From: an uncultured Clostridia bacterium
Lineage (GTDB): Bacteria; Bacillota; Clostridia; TANB77; CAG-465
Direction: 5' to 3'
DNA length: 64,000 nt
Assembly: GCA_944388585.1 (NCBI GenBank)
Contig: CALXJI010000002.1
Span: forward strand, 186,001-250,000
Shown: piece by piece, positions 25,472-34,079 of the stretch
Layout: each line of letters begins with the position of its first letter
Numbering within the stretch: the stretch's first letter is position 1
Notes under the pieces: model-generated
Told to the model about the DNA's origin: nothing
Databases searched by the model: none
Seen by the model: only the letters and a program-made list of their open reading frames with translations
Made by a program: the position numbers and the translations under genes

Positions 25472-26536
25472 CTATACTAATTTAATACTTAGTTTTACTG
25501 GATGATGATCACTATACGAAAAATTGTTTTCTATAGTTTCAACACTTTCACATTCAACATTAGGACTTAATATATATCCATCAATTATATATAATTGCGT
25601 ATTTTCATAAGTTCCACTATATTCCTCATTTAACAATCTAGCAGTAGGTCTTTCATAATCTACAGCATATTTCCATCCATCTGGCAAATAATTATCTTGT
25701 ATTTGTATAGGTACATAATTATCATCATCTATGATAGGAAATTTTTCTAGATCAACTCCTGGAAAAGTTTGATTAAAATCTCCTCCCGCAATAACATAGT
25801 TGCCTTTTTGATATTCTTCTGTCATGAGATTTATCAATACATCTAGTTGTTCTGTTTTTCCATCTTCTGCTCCATATGCATCCAAATGAACATTATATAT
25901 TACAAGCTCTTTATCACTTCCATCTATAATTATTCTTTGTTCAAGTAAACAATTTTTATACATAACTGCTCTTTTAGGCCAACTATATGCACTTGGAAGA
26001 GAAATTCTTGTTGATTCTTTAACGTTATATTTATTCAAAGTTGCCACGCCACTTTCGACATGACCGACAGTATTAAATATTGGATATGGTATATATAATG
26101 AATTAAACATATATGCAAAACTAGAAGTTCCAGAAAAATCTTCCTTAATTCCATTATACTCATTTATATTATATGATCTTTTTGCTTTTGTATCTACTTC
26201 TTGAAATAAATATATATCTGCATCTTGAATTTGCATAAAATTCTTAATTGCAGCTAAATTTTTAGTAACATTAGTAGCATTCTGAGGTCTTACACTTTTT
26301 CCTCCATCCATAAAGAAATCTTGAGTATTATCTAATGATAAATATCCTAAATTATATGTTATAATCTTAGCTGTTTCACCTATTTTTAATGTCTTTGTAG
26401 ATTCTCCTTCGATTTGCAAACTTTCTCTATCTTCTGGAAAATATTCTGAAAAAGCTAATATTAGAAAACCTATTAAAAATATAATTATTATTACAATAAT
26501 AATGCCTATTAAAACTTTAGACCATGTCCTTGGCAT
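25472..26536 (-). CDS. Endonuclease/exonuclease/phosphatase-family protein, membrane-anchored
   Basis: A 354-residue DNase I-fold phosphodiesterase outside the membrane, anchored by an N-terminal helix (about 8-30). Catalytic motifs are visible: IYLFQEVDTKA (metal-binding Glu), YNVHLDAYG (His/Asp), IAGGDFNQ (Asp/Asn) and YSDHHPVKL (Asp/His at the end). The fold covers extracellular nucleases, sphingomyelinases and inositol phosphatases; substrate cannot be picked. ATG 26536 is used because GGAGG is 10 bases upstream of it; the in-frame start at 26557 has no site. It may be read together with fprA, 14 bases downstream. Confidence 0.85.
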   Translation of the reverse strand: MPRTWSKVLIGIIIVIIIIFLIGFLILAFSEYFPEDRESLQIEGESTKTLKIGETAKIITYNLGYLSLDNTQDFFMDGGKSVRPQNATNVTKNLAAIKNFMQIQDADIYLFQEVDTKAKRSYNINEYNGIKEDFSGTSSFAYMFNSLYIPYPIFNTVGHVESGVATLNKYNVKESTRISLPSAYSWPKRAVMYKNCLLEQRIIIDGSDKELVIYNVHLDAYGAEDGKTEQLDVLINLMTEEYQKGNYVIAGGDFNQTFPGVDLEKFPIIDDDNYVPIQIQDNYLPDGWKYAVDYERPTARLLNEEYSGTYENTQLYIIDGYILSPNVECESVETIENNFSYSDHHPVKLSIKLV

Positions 26537-26609
26537 AAAATCATCCTCCAAGTCCAATTATATAATATAAATCCCCTAAAAACAACATTTTTTTACTAAA
26601 TTCTAAATA

Positions 26610-28163
26610 TTATATACCAGTCACTGGTAAAGTATTATTTATATCTATATTGTCATTTAATATTTCTACTAACACAACTTCATTATCTTTTCCAATATTT
26701 ACTTCAACAAGCTCATCTAGTACTTTATATCCCTCTTTAGTTTTATATTCTTTTATATAATATTTTCCTAAAGGAATATCATCAGTACACACAACACCTT
26801 TTTCATCTGTAGTTAATTCATCTACTACATTCATATTTTGATCATAAATATAAAAAGATACATCACTAAGTGGCATATTTTCATCTATTTTTGTAATTTC
26901 ATTATACTCTTTACTTTTCTTTACAATTCTTATTTTTCCCTTTTTCTCTTCATTTAAAATTTCTATCTTTTTGTAGTCATTAGTGTTTATCTCAAATTCA
27001 TATATTTTAGTACTTTCTCTATAATTTTCTAAACTCTTTTTCTCTTTTACATAAATTTTTTGTTTTGAATTATTATATAACTTATATATAATTTCACCAT
27101 TTTCATCTGTATAGTAATCTTCATAATTTTCACCATCAAGACTTATACCAAACATTACATTTTTTAAAGGTTGATTGGTATCTTTATCTTTTTTTATTAT
27201 AATTACTTGACTTTCTGTATTATTAAACTTAATATTTTTATTAATACTAGTTAAAAATTCACTTTTTAATGTTAATGCTATATTTTGATAATCTTTCAAT
27301 GTGGATACCCCAAATAGTGCAGCATTTTCTTTAGCTTTTATATCAATTTTAAGATTTACTTCATACTCATTTTCCACTTCTTCTACTGGTATACATATAT
27401 TATACTTTCCATTATTATTTACTATTTTTACTTTTTTATCATTACACAGCACATTTAATTCTAATATATTATTAGTTTTAGTTAAATCTAATGTTTTTAT
27501 ATAGTACTTTTTATTATCTATACTACTTACAAATTGTTCTGATATCTCTTCATTTAATTCAATGTTACTGTTTTTTTGTGAAATTCCATTATTATATATT
27601 TTACTAATAGCATTAACAACACATTCATATTCTTTATTAAATGGTTCTATATATTGCAGTTCTAATCCATATATATATGACCATATTGCAAATTGAGATG
27701 CAAATCTTGCTTGACTCTGGTTTTTAACACCCAATTCTTCTATTGATTTATACGGGTAGCAATTTAAAATTATATTATTTAATACCTCATCATTTATTTT
27801 TTCTTTAACATTTACTGTGTATCCATTTTCACTTGCCTCTGCTCCTTTTTTACCTAATTCTAAGCAATAAGCAGAATATTCGACACCATCTTTTATATAA
27901 TAATATTCATAATTTGCCTGAGGTTTACCCATATATGATATATATCTATCAGGATCTTTAAAACATAAAATTGTATAATCTCCATAAGTAATACTTTCAT
28001 TTTGTATCGCAAAAACATTACTAAAGCTATTAATTGTGCATAAAAAAATTAGTACAAATACCTTTATTCTACGAATTTGATTTTGCCTTATTAGAGCATT
28101 TATTTTTCTATTACACTTTTGTATTTTTGAAAAAATTTCACTCTTATATTTATATATTCTCAT
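26610..28163 (-). CDS. Thioester-domain/SpaA-like surface protein ending in LPVTG
   Basis: A 517-residue exported surface protein. After a basic head and a signal segment (about 32-52) comes a thioester-domain-like region: the Cys in YSAYCLELG and the Gln in ARFASQFAIWSYIYG are the residues that form the internal Cys-Gln thioester in adhesins. Two CnaB/SpaA-like domains follow (about 320-400, VIIIKKDKDTNQPLKNVMFGI; and 405-500, ending PLGKYYIKEYKTKEGYKV). The protein ends NNTLPVTGI, an LPXTG sortase motif with just one residue after it and no membrane helix or basic tail. The ATG overlaps the end of the sortase gene and has GAGGAGG upstream. Likely the dedicated substrate of that sortase. Confidence 0.82.
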   Translation of the reverse strand: MRIYKYKSEIFSKIQKCNRKINALIRQNQIRRIKVFVLIFLCTINSFSNVFAIQNESITYGDYTILCFKDPDRYISYMGKPQANYEYYYIKDGVEYSAYCLELGKKGAEASENGYTVNVKEKINDEVLNNIILNCYPYKSIEELGVKNQSQARFASQFAIWSYIYGLELQYIEPFNKEYECVVNAISKIYNNGISQKNSNIELNEEISEQFVSSIDNKKYYIKTLDLTKTNNILELNVLCNDKKVKIVNNNGKYNICIPVEEVENEYEVNLKIDIKAKENAALFGVSTLKDYQNIALTLKSEFLTSINKNIKFNNTESQVIIIKKDKDTNQPLKNVMFGISLDGENYEDYYTDENGEIIYKLYNNSKQKIYVKEKKSLENYRESTKIYEFEINTNDYKKIEILNEEKKGKIRIVKKSKEYNEITKIDENMPLSDVSFYIYDQNMNVVDELTTDEKGVVCTDDIPLGKYYIKEYKTKEGYKVLDELVEVNIGKDNEVVLVEILNDNIDINNTLPVTGI

Positions 28164-28689
28164 TAAATTCCTCCTCACATACTGCCTGTATACAAAGCCT
28201 AAAATTTGGAGATGAATTTATACATGTTATTAAAGTTAAAGTATCATTATCTGTAAAATCTAAATATGAGAAATCATTATAATTTATAATTTTCTTTTTT
28301 GCTACGGAATACACCTTATTATTACCATTGTATGAATAGTATATTTTATCCCCCACATCTAAAAGATTAATATCTTTAAAATAATTATTTGAATACCCAT
28401 TATTGTGTGCTGCTAAACACACATTTCCTTCCAATATAGAAGAATTAGGAAAATGACCGATATAATTTTCTAATACACTAGTACTTACACTTTCTTTTAT
28501 TTTTACTTTTTCTAAATTTATTTTGGGAATTGTTATAGACCAAAAATTTTCATGAATAAAAACTGTTTCATTTTGACATAAGTTTAAATTATTAAGATTA
28601 AGTTCGGAATCAACTCTTACGTTTATTTTAGGTTTATATATTAAACTCATATATGTTATTACAAATAAAGTTATTAACTTTAAGCACAA
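28150..28689 (-). CDS. Sortase (class D-like)
   Basis: A 179-residue sortase with an N-terminal membrane helix and the full catalytic set: His in LAAHNNGYSN, Cys in TLTLITCINSS and Arg in PNFRLCIQA. Compact size with an N-terminal anchor fits class D/E-type housekeeping or accessory sortases. The start is probably the TTG at 28689, 6 bases after GGAGGTG; the TTG at 28704 would contain that site. It overlaps the downstream LPVTG surface protein gene by 14 bases, so the two should be expressed together and act as enzyme and substrate. Class is a judgement from size and motif. Confidence 0.87.
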   Translation of the reverse strand: MCLKLITLFVITYMSLIYKPKINVRVDSELNLNNLNLCQNETVFIHENFWSITIPKINLEKVKIKESVSTSVLENYIGHFPNSSILEGNVCLAAHNNGYSNNYFKDINLLDVGDKIYYSYNGNNKVYSVAKKKIINYNDFSYLDFTDNDTLTLITCINSSPNFRLCIQAVCEEEFNENI

Positions 28690-28785
28690 AATTTTCACCT
28701 CCAACTTTTTAGGTAACTAAATTATATAACTCATCACTTTAAATGTCAAAACATTTTGATCTAAAAATTACGACAAAAAAAAGAA

Positions 28786-28811
28786 AAGATGATAAAAAAA
28801 TTTATCATCTT
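28786..28811 (-). terminator. terminator after the small membrane protein gene
   Basis: A perfect 11-bp stem (AAGATGATAAA/TTTATCATCTT) with a 4-base loop covers the end of the gene and is followed by T-rich sequence on the minus strand. Confidence 0.85.
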
Positions 28812-29112
28812 AAAATATTAAAAATATAAGTCCAAAAAACATAATTCCAATAATTATTGCAACTACAACAGAACCAATTGCTCCTAATATGCTTATTATT
28901 CCTAAAAATAACATAGCAATAACATATCCTACAGCACCCGTTATTATACCACCTATAAAGCCAGATAAAAGTCCAAAAATAGAACCTGTAGCTATTAAAT
29001 TAATTACTGCACATATACCTGCATAAATTAATACGGATTTTACAAATCCTATCTCTTGTGCTATTTTTAGTAAAACAACTACGAAAATTAACATTAAAAT
29101 TAAATTTAACAT
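28810..29112 (-). CDS. Small hydrophobic membrane protein, unknown
   Basis: A 100-residue, almost fully hydrophobic protein with about four membrane segments and several Gly-rich turns (GFIGGIITGAVGYVIAM, SILGAIGSVV). GAGGTGGTGGTG precedes the ATG at 29112. It is flanked by a terminator on one side and AT-rich noncoding DNA on the other, so it is monocistronic. I do not recognise a family; Gly-rich four-helix proteins of this size are common in Clostridia and some are sporulation membrane proteins. No function is proposed. Confidence 0.6.
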   Translation of the reverse strand: MLNLILMLIFVVVLLKIAQEIGFVKSVLIYAGICAVINLIATGSIFGLLSGFIGGIITGAVGYVIAMLFLGIISILGAIGSVVVAIIIGIMFFGLIFLIF

Positions 29113-29213
29113 AACACCACCACCTCAAAAAATTTTTTTAAGTTTATATTATATAGTATATTATTATTATATCATGATATTTAAAATTTAGCTATACTTT
29201 AACTTATATTTAC

Positions 29214-29257
29214 ATAAAAATAGTAGTGCATTAATCTAAACTTAATTTGCACTACTA
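29214..29257 (-). terminator. terminator overlapping the TPR gene end
   Basis: The stem AGTAGTGCA/TGCACTACT with a 17-base loop is followed on the minus strand by TTTTTATG. Part of the stem is inside the last codons. Confidence 0.65.
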
Positions 29258-29682
29258 TCTTCCGTTTTTACCAAATCCTTTATTACATTATAATATTTTT
29301 CATCTTCATCCCAAAAAATATCATCGCCAACTAACATATATGCTCTTAGCAAAAATTCTCTTGCCTGATTATTGTCTTGTGTTTCTACCAATGACTGTCC
29401 AAGTCTAAATAACACATATGGATTGCTAACTCCATTAGGACAATTTTTTGCTTCAAAAAAATAATCCCTTGCCATTTCATATTGTTTATTCTTAAAAAAT
29501 AAATCACCTATAGATACAAATATCCATGTCGCTGTTTCATACGAAGTCTTAGGATTAGGAATAATATCTAATGCCTCTTTATATTTTCTGTATGCATCTT
29601 TAATATTTCCTTCTTCTAAGAAATCATCAGCAGCTCTACAGATTCTTTCTATATCTTCTGTATAGCTTTTATTAAGCTGCAT
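29242..29682 (-). CDS. Tetratricopeptide-repeat protein
   Basis: A 146-residue cytoplasmic protein built of helical TPR units: AADDFLEEGNIKDAYRKYKEALDI, IFVSIGDLFFKNKQYEMARDYFFEA and FRLGQSLVETQDNNQAREFLLRA show the Gly/Ala and Tyr/Phe spacing of the repeat. Related proteins occur as immunity or regulatory partners, or as stand-alone scaffolds. It starts at ATG 29682, preceded by GGAGGGAG. It is single and read away from the convergent side. No partner toxin or effector is visible next to it, so a scaffold role is all that can be said. Confidence 0.75.
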   Translation of the reverse strand: MQLNKSYTEDIERICRAADDFLEEGNIKDAYRKYKEALDIIPNPKTSYETATWIFVSIGDLFFKNKQYEMARDYFFEAKNCPNGVSNPYVLFRLGQSLVETQDNNQAREFLLRAYMLVGDDIFWDEDEKYYNVIKDLVKTEDSSAN

Positions 29683-29776
29683 AATCTCCCTCCACAAAAT
29701 ATGAATTCAAATAAAATTATAACAAAAAAAATTTTATATGTATACATTTTTTTACAAATTTTTAAAAATATTTTTT

Positions 29777-29805
29777 TTGACTTTAATATTTGTATATGTT
29801 ATAAT
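29777..29805 (+). promoter_or_regulatory. near-consensus promoter for the plus-strand gene at 29831
   Basis: TTGACT (29777-29782) and a perfect TATAAT (29800-29805) are separated by 17 bases. The start codon lies 26 bases after the -10 box. This is a strong vegetative promoter. Confidence 0.8.
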
Positions 29806-29830
29806 TCTTGTATTGAGGAAGGGTAGTATT

Positions 29831-30283
29831 ATGGAAGAAGAAAAATTAGTAAGAAACTTAAGTTTAACAAAAAAAGGAAAATACACTGCTTGGACAAATA
29901 CTGGTATGTCTACATCAAAGAAAAACATATTTGGATATGGTGAGACAATATGTGATGCATCAGGTAAACCTACAAAAATCATTAGAACTATTAAGACATA
30001 TAGCTGTTATAGACGACTTGCAAGAATATCTCCAAAAAGTATGCTTATACGTGCCATGGCAGATGAAAGTGGAACAACTGTTAAACTTTTTAAAGTTATA
30101 AATATTGATGAAAATAATCACAAAATATTTTTTAAATTAGTAGCAATATTAAAAGATAAAAAATGGAATGACAATTCTTATGTTGAAAAATATAAAACAG
30201 GTATATATTCAGCTTCAAAAAGAGCTAGAAAGTATTACAAAATAAGGCTTAATAAACAAAATAATATCTCAAAACATAATTAG
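29831..30283 (+). CDS. Basic cytoplasmic protein of unknown function
   Basis: A 150-residue Lys/Arg-rich protein (start MEEEKLVRNLSLTKKGKYTAW) with no membrane segment. The ATG at 29831 follows GAGGAAGGG and a near-consensus promoter, so expression should be high; the upstream in-frame Met at 29738 lies before the promoter and is excluded. The tail RARKYYKIRLNKQNN is strongly basic, which suggests nucleic-acid binding, but no known fold is recognised. It is an isolated plus-strand gene in a minus-strand block and converges on the next gene across a shared terminator. Confidence 0.6.
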   Translation: MEEEKLVRNLSLTKKGKYTAWTNTGMSTSKKNIFGYGETICDASGKPTKIIRTIKTYSCYRRLARISPKSMLIRAMADESGTTVKLFKVINIDENNHKIFFKLVAILKDKKWNDNSYVEKYKTGIYSASKRARKYYKIRLNKQNNISKHN

Positions 30284-30298
30284 TTTTGAGATATTATT
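30260..30298. terminator. bidirectional terminator between convergent genes
   Basis: A perfect 16-bp stem beginning AATAATATCTC with a 7-base loop covers the ends of both convergent genes, with T-rich flanks on each side. Confidence 0.85.
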
Positions 30299-30902
30299 TT
30301 ACATTAATTGTTAAATAGTTTGAAACCTCATCAGAAGTATCAAATTTTATCGATATATTATTATATTCTAACTCATTATATTGTGCATTGCCTCTTAAAG
30401 TATAATATCTGTATCTATATCCTGTATCTGTTCTTGTACTAGAAGATCTTGTCCTTAAAAATACAAAATATTCTCCTTTTTCCAATTCATTTAAATCTAT
30501 ATTGCTAATCTCATCATCTTCAATAATAGTAGAAAAATCTATTCCTTCCATAGAAATTAAATAATCTGTATCAAATTCATATTTATCTCCATCTTTATCT
30601 TTTAGTACTATTTGTATGTTTTGTAAATTACTGATCATAGAATCAGTTACACTTTCTTTTAATTCTCCTTCTATTATCAATCTATTTTCATCTAACTCAA
30701 ATCTATTAATATCACATATCTGCCTTTCAATAGAAGTAGCCATTTTTTCTATAGAGCTTGCTCCTTGTTCTTCTTTTCTTTTATTATGATTATTTGTAAA
30801 TAAAACACCACATATAATTACAATAAAAACACTAAGTACTAAAAAAAATAATATAATTCCTCTGTTTTGATCCTGTCTTCCTAAGTAATTATTAGTTTTC
30901 AA
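30294..30902 (-). CDS. Single-pass membrane protein of unknown function
   Basis: A 202-residue protein with a short cytoplasmic head, one membrane helix (about 15-36) and an extracellular beta-rich domain (FELDENRLIIEGELKE, VFLRTRSSSTRTDTGYRYRYYTLR). The TTG start at 30902 has GGAGG 9 bases upstream and overlaps no better ATG. It follows the adenosine deaminase gene by 4 bases and is probably cotranscribed. The domain resembles immunoglobulin-like bacterial lipoprotein or FxLYD folds only in general character; I do not recognise it. Confidence 0.6.
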   Translation of the reverse strand: MKTNNYLGRQDQNRGIILFFLVLSVFIVIICGVLFTNNHNKRKEEQGASSIEKMATSIERQICDINRFELDENRLIIEGELKESVTDSMISNLQNIQIVLKDKDGDKYEFDTDYLISMEGIDFSTIIEDDEISNIDLNELEKGEYFVFLRTRSSSTRTDTGYRYRYYTLRGNAQYNELEYNNISIKFDTSDEVSNYLTINVK

Positions 30903-30906
30903 ATTA

Positions 30907-31905
30907 TTATTCCTCCTCCATATTATAATCTTTTACTTTTTTTATCAGCTCTTTTTTTTCACTTTCAGATATAAATGCTGCATTTATAGAATTTATATTC
31001 ATTTTTATTATATCTTCAATAGTTAATTTAGTATTTTCAATTAAATTCTCATATTCCTTTTCAAGAGTTGTATTAGAAACAGTCATATTATCTGTATTAA
31101 TTGTAGTTTTTACACCATTAAAATATAATCTAGATATTGGATGAGATTCATAACTATTACATATACAAGTTTGTATATTACTAGTTGGGCAAACCTCCAA
31201 TGTAATTTCATTGTCTTTTATATTTTCTATTACATTTTCATCTTCAATAGCTCTTACACCATGTCCCAATCTTTTAGCTCCAAAATCTATTGCACTTTTT
31301 ATACTCTCTATTCCATCTGCTTCTCCAGCATGTATTGTAAATGGTATATCATTATCTTTTATATATTTAAACATTTTTTCATATGTACAAGTTTTAAAAA
31401 CAGCTTCTGCTCCAGCTAAATCTAAAGCACATACTCCTTTATTTAAGTATTTTTTTGCTAATTTAATTGTTTCCATATTTGCATTCTCATTATCTTTTCC
31501 ACGCATTATACATAAAATAACATTAGATTTTATATCTACTTTATTTTTAGCTTCTATTACTGTTTGTACAACTTCATCTTGAGTAAGTCCACCTTTAGTG
31601 TGAAACTGCGGCGCAAATCTTATTTCAACATATATAACATTTTGCTTTTTTAGTTGCTCTAAAAGATTATATACCGCACTTTCTAACTCTTGTTTAGTTT
31701 GCATAATACTTATTGGAAAATCAAATTTAGTAAGATAGTCATTTAAATTATGACATTTTTCATCAGCTACCATTTTATTTTTTATTTCTTCATCAGATAA
31801 ATTATATTTATTTTTTATATAATCTACATTTAAAGAACCGTCCAAATGTAGATGTAGCTCTACTTTTGGCATTTTTTTTATAAATTTTAATACTTTTTTC
31901 TCCAT
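30907..31905 (-). CDS. add: Adenosine deaminase
   Basis: A 332-residue TIM-barrel zinc enzyme that turns adenosine into inosine. Metal and catalytic residues are in KVELHLHLDGSL (two His), FTIHAGEADG (His, Glu), AKRLGHGVRAI (His) and TINTDNMTVSN (Asp). In canonical enzymes the last motif is often TDDP; here it reads TDNM, a change at the residue after the zinc-binding Asp which may affect substrate choice. ATG 31905 is used because GAGGGG lies just upstream. Cytoplasmic purine salvage role; adenine or 6-aminodeoxyfutalosine deaminase are alternatives. Confidence 0.87.
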   Translation of the reverse strand: MEKKVLKFIKKMPKVELHLHLDGSLNVDYIKNKYNLSDEEIKNKMVADEKCHNLNDYLTKFDFPISIMQTKQELESAVYNLLEQLKKQNVIYVEIRFAPQFHTKGGLTQDEVVQTVIEAKNKVDIKSNVILCIMRGKDNENANMETIKLAKKYLNKGVCALDLAGAEAVFKTCTYEKMFKYIKDNDIPFTIHAGEADGIESIKSAIDFGAKRLGHGVRAIEDENVIENIKDNEITLEVCPTSNIQTCICNSYESHPISRLYFNGVKTTINTDNMTVSNTTLEKEYENLIENTKLTIEDIIKMNINSINAAFISESEKKELIKKVKDYNMEEE

Positions 31906-32033
31906 TTTACCCCTCTTTTTTCTAGTATATTTTAGCATACACTTAGATATATTACAATTACTTTTATTAAATTTTCACAATTTTAATATAACAAGCTTAT
32001 TTTAATTATTATCAAACATAAATATGTAATCTT

Positions 32034-32723
32034 TTATCTTTTAATATTCTTTTTTAAAAGCTTTTGAACTTTAGTTTCTATTCTAGATACATAAGAACGA
32101 GATATTCCTAATTCATCTGCTAGCTCTTGCTGTGTCATAGAGTTTGAGCCATCTAAACCGTATCTTTTATTCATAATATATTTTTCCCTTTTACTAAGTT
32201 TTTTATCTATAAATTCTAAAACTTGCTTTAAAACAGATTTATCATGAATATCATCTACTGCATCCTTTTCTTTTAAAATAAGTGTATCTATAAGCTCCAT
32301 GTCATTTCCATCTTTATCTGTTCCTATAACTTGATTCATAGATACTTCTGCTTTTTGTTTTTTAGAAGTTCTTATATACATTAAAATCTCATTTTCTATG
32401 CATCTTGATGCATATGTACTGATTTTAAATCCTTTATTATCTTTAAAACTATCAATAGCCTTTATTAATCCTATTGTGCCTATTGATGTAAAATCTTCTA
32501 ATTCTTGCTCATTTGTGGTGTATTTTTTAGCTATATGTACTACAAGTCTTAAGTTATGTTCTATCAATTTATCTCTTGCCTCTTTATCTCCTTTAAAATA
32601 TCTTCTTAAATAATATTCTTCTTCTGTTTTACTCAGTGGTTCTGGATAAAGTTTATCATTAGATATATATCCAAATAGTCCAAAAAACTTAGATATTATC
32701 TCTAATATAAAAGAAAAAAACAT
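32034..32723 (-). CDS. sigK: Sporulation sigma factor sigmaK (with pro-sequence)
   Basis: A 229-residue sigma-70 family protein matching SigK: PLSKTEEEYYLRRYFKGD, then region 2 (HNLRLVVHIAKKYTTNEQELEDFTSIGTIGLIKAIDSF) and region 4 with TQQELADELGISRSYVSRIE. The first 20 or so residues (MFFSFILEIISKFFGLFG) are hydrophobic, as in the pro-sequence that SpoIVFB removes. It directs late mother-cell genes (coat, cortex). No skin-type element interrupts it. ATG 32723 follows GGGAGG. A BofA-like gene at 3.3 kb is a possible controller of its processing. Confidence 0.93.
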   Translation of the reverse strand: MFFSFILEIISKFFGLFGYISNDKLYPEPLSKTEEEYYLRRYFKGDKEARDKLIEHNLRLVVHIAKKYTTNEQELEDFTSIGTIGLIKAIDSFKDNKGFKISTYASRCIENEILMYIRTSKKQKAEVSMNQVIGTDKDGNDMELIDTLILKEKDAVDDIHDKSVLKQVLEFIDKKLSKREKYIMNKRYGLDGSNSMTQQELADELGISRSYVSRIETKVQKLLKKNIKR

Positions 32724-32771
32724 AAATATACCTCCCAATATATATTTATGTTTTTATTTAATTTTTATTTA

Positions 32772-32996
32772 TTAATTCCACATATCTTTTGTCAAATTAA
32801 CTATATACTCTTTTCTTTTTTGGGTTTCTCGTAAATTTTTCTTTATTGATACAATACTTTTATTTTTGATTTCTAAATTTACAACATCACCTTCTTGAAG
32901 ATTTTCTTTTGAAATATCTTTTTTTACGCTATAAATTTTATCTTCTGATTCAACTACTATATATTCACCCTCGAATCTATCTATTATACCTAACAT
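32772..32996 (-). CDS. DUF3006 protein
   Basis: A 74-residue protein of the DUF3006 family: MLGIIDRFEGEYIVVESEDK, ISKENLQEGDVVNLEI and the Lys-rich tail. Members are small beta-rich proteins often coded next to ComEC-like metallo-hydrolases, exactly as here: the start lies 1 base after the upstream gene's stop, with GGAGG inside its last codons. Function unknown; the pairing suggests a binding or stabilising partner of the hydrolase. Confidence 0.82.
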   Translation of the reverse strand: MLGIIDRFEGEYIVVESEDKIYSVKKDISKENLQEGDVVNLEIKNKSIVSIKKNLRETQKRKEYIVNLTKDMWN

Positions 32997-32997
32997 A

Positions 32998-33975
32998 CTA
33001 GTCCTCCATATATGCATAACTTCCTGGATTTACATTAAAAGTTATATTTGTACCATCACTTATACATTCTATTGTTCCTTGTTCGTCAGTTCTATATACA
33101 GGAATATTTTTTTCTTGTAATTTTTCCATTGTTGTCTTAGTTGGTAAATTATATGAATTATTTTCTCCCACTGAAATAACTGCAAATTTAGGTGATACTT
33201 TATCTAAAAATTCTTTAGACGTTGATGTAGTAGATCCATGATGTCCAATTTTTAGAACATCTGCATTTACATCAAAACCTGTGTCTAATATTTCTTGCTC
33301 AGATAATGATTCTGCATCCCCTGTAAATAAAAATGTATTACTTCCATATGTAAGCTTTATAACAATTGAATAATTATTAGCAGATGAATACTCATCACTA
33401 TTGGGAGCTAAAATTTGAAATCTCGCTTCACCCAAACTATATTCTTGTCCTACCTGTGGCACAGTAAATTTCTTATTCTTTTGTTGAACTGCTAATACTA
33501 AGTTTTCAAAAGTTTTTGTTGTAGCTGTTGTATTTGGAAATAAAAAGGTATCAAAGTCATAACTATTTACAACATCATCTAAGCTTCCTATATGATCTTC
33601 ATGTGTGTGTGTACCAATAATATATTCAAATTTATCTATATTTTTATCACTTAAAAATGTAAGTAAATCATCTCTACACTCACTAGTTCCACCATCTATT
33701 AACATTGCAGCATCTCCTTGACGGATAAGAATACTATCTGCTTGTCCTACATCTATATAATCTATTATTAAATCACCATCTACATTTGTGACAACTGTAC
33801 TATTGTTATCGCTATTATCTACATTTTCTAATGAATCTGTTTCAACTACATCAGATAAAGAATCTAATAAATTAGTATCATGTAGATTTCCCAAAAAAAC
33901 TATAGCAATAAATACTACTATTCCTACTAATATTTGCACTCCAGCATTATTTTTAAACTTCTTTTTTCTTGCCAT
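32998..33975 (-). CDS. ComEC-like metallo-beta-lactamase-fold hydrolase, membrane-anchored
   Basis: A 325-residue protein with an N-terminal anchor (about 12-29), an Asp/Ser/Asn-rich linker and the MBL domain of the ComEC/Rec2 C-terminal type: DVGQADSILIRQGDAAMLIDGG, THTHEDHIGSL (metal ligands), FLFTGDAES and LKIGHHGSTTSTS. Free-standing forms are secreted nucleases or phosphodiesterases in many Firmicutes. It forms an operon with the DUF3006 gene. In ComEC this domain degrades the non-transported DNA strand; here DNA substrate is inferred from family only. Confidence 0.87.
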   Translation of the reverse strand: MARKKKFKNNAGVQILVGIVVFIAIVFLGNLHDTNLLDSLSDVVETDSLENVDNSDNNSTVVTNVDGDLIIDYIDVGQADSILIRQGDAAMLIDGGTSECRDDLLTFLSDKNIDKFEYIIGTHTHEDHIGSLDDVVNSYDFDTFLFPNTTATTKTFENLVLAVQQKNKKFTVPQVGQEYSLGEARFQILAPNSDEYSSANNYSIVIKLTYGSNTFLFTGDAESLSEQEILDTGFDVNADVLKIGHHGSTTSTSKEFLDKVSPKFAVISVGENNSYNLPTKTTMEKLQEKNIPVYRTDEQGTIECISDGTNITFNVNPGSYAYMED

Positions 33976-34040
33976 ATAACCACCTCTAATTAATTTAAAT
34001 TATACCACAAAATTCCAAATTTCAATAACTTTTTTTATCA

Positions 34041-34079
34041 AAAAAACTATATACTAAAATAATATTAGCATATAGTTTT
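34041..34079 (-). terminator. terminator after the DUF3137 gene
   Basis: Stem AAACTATAT/ATATAGTTT with a 17-base loop containing further pairing, followed by seven T on the minus strand, directly past the stop. Confidence 0.7.
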
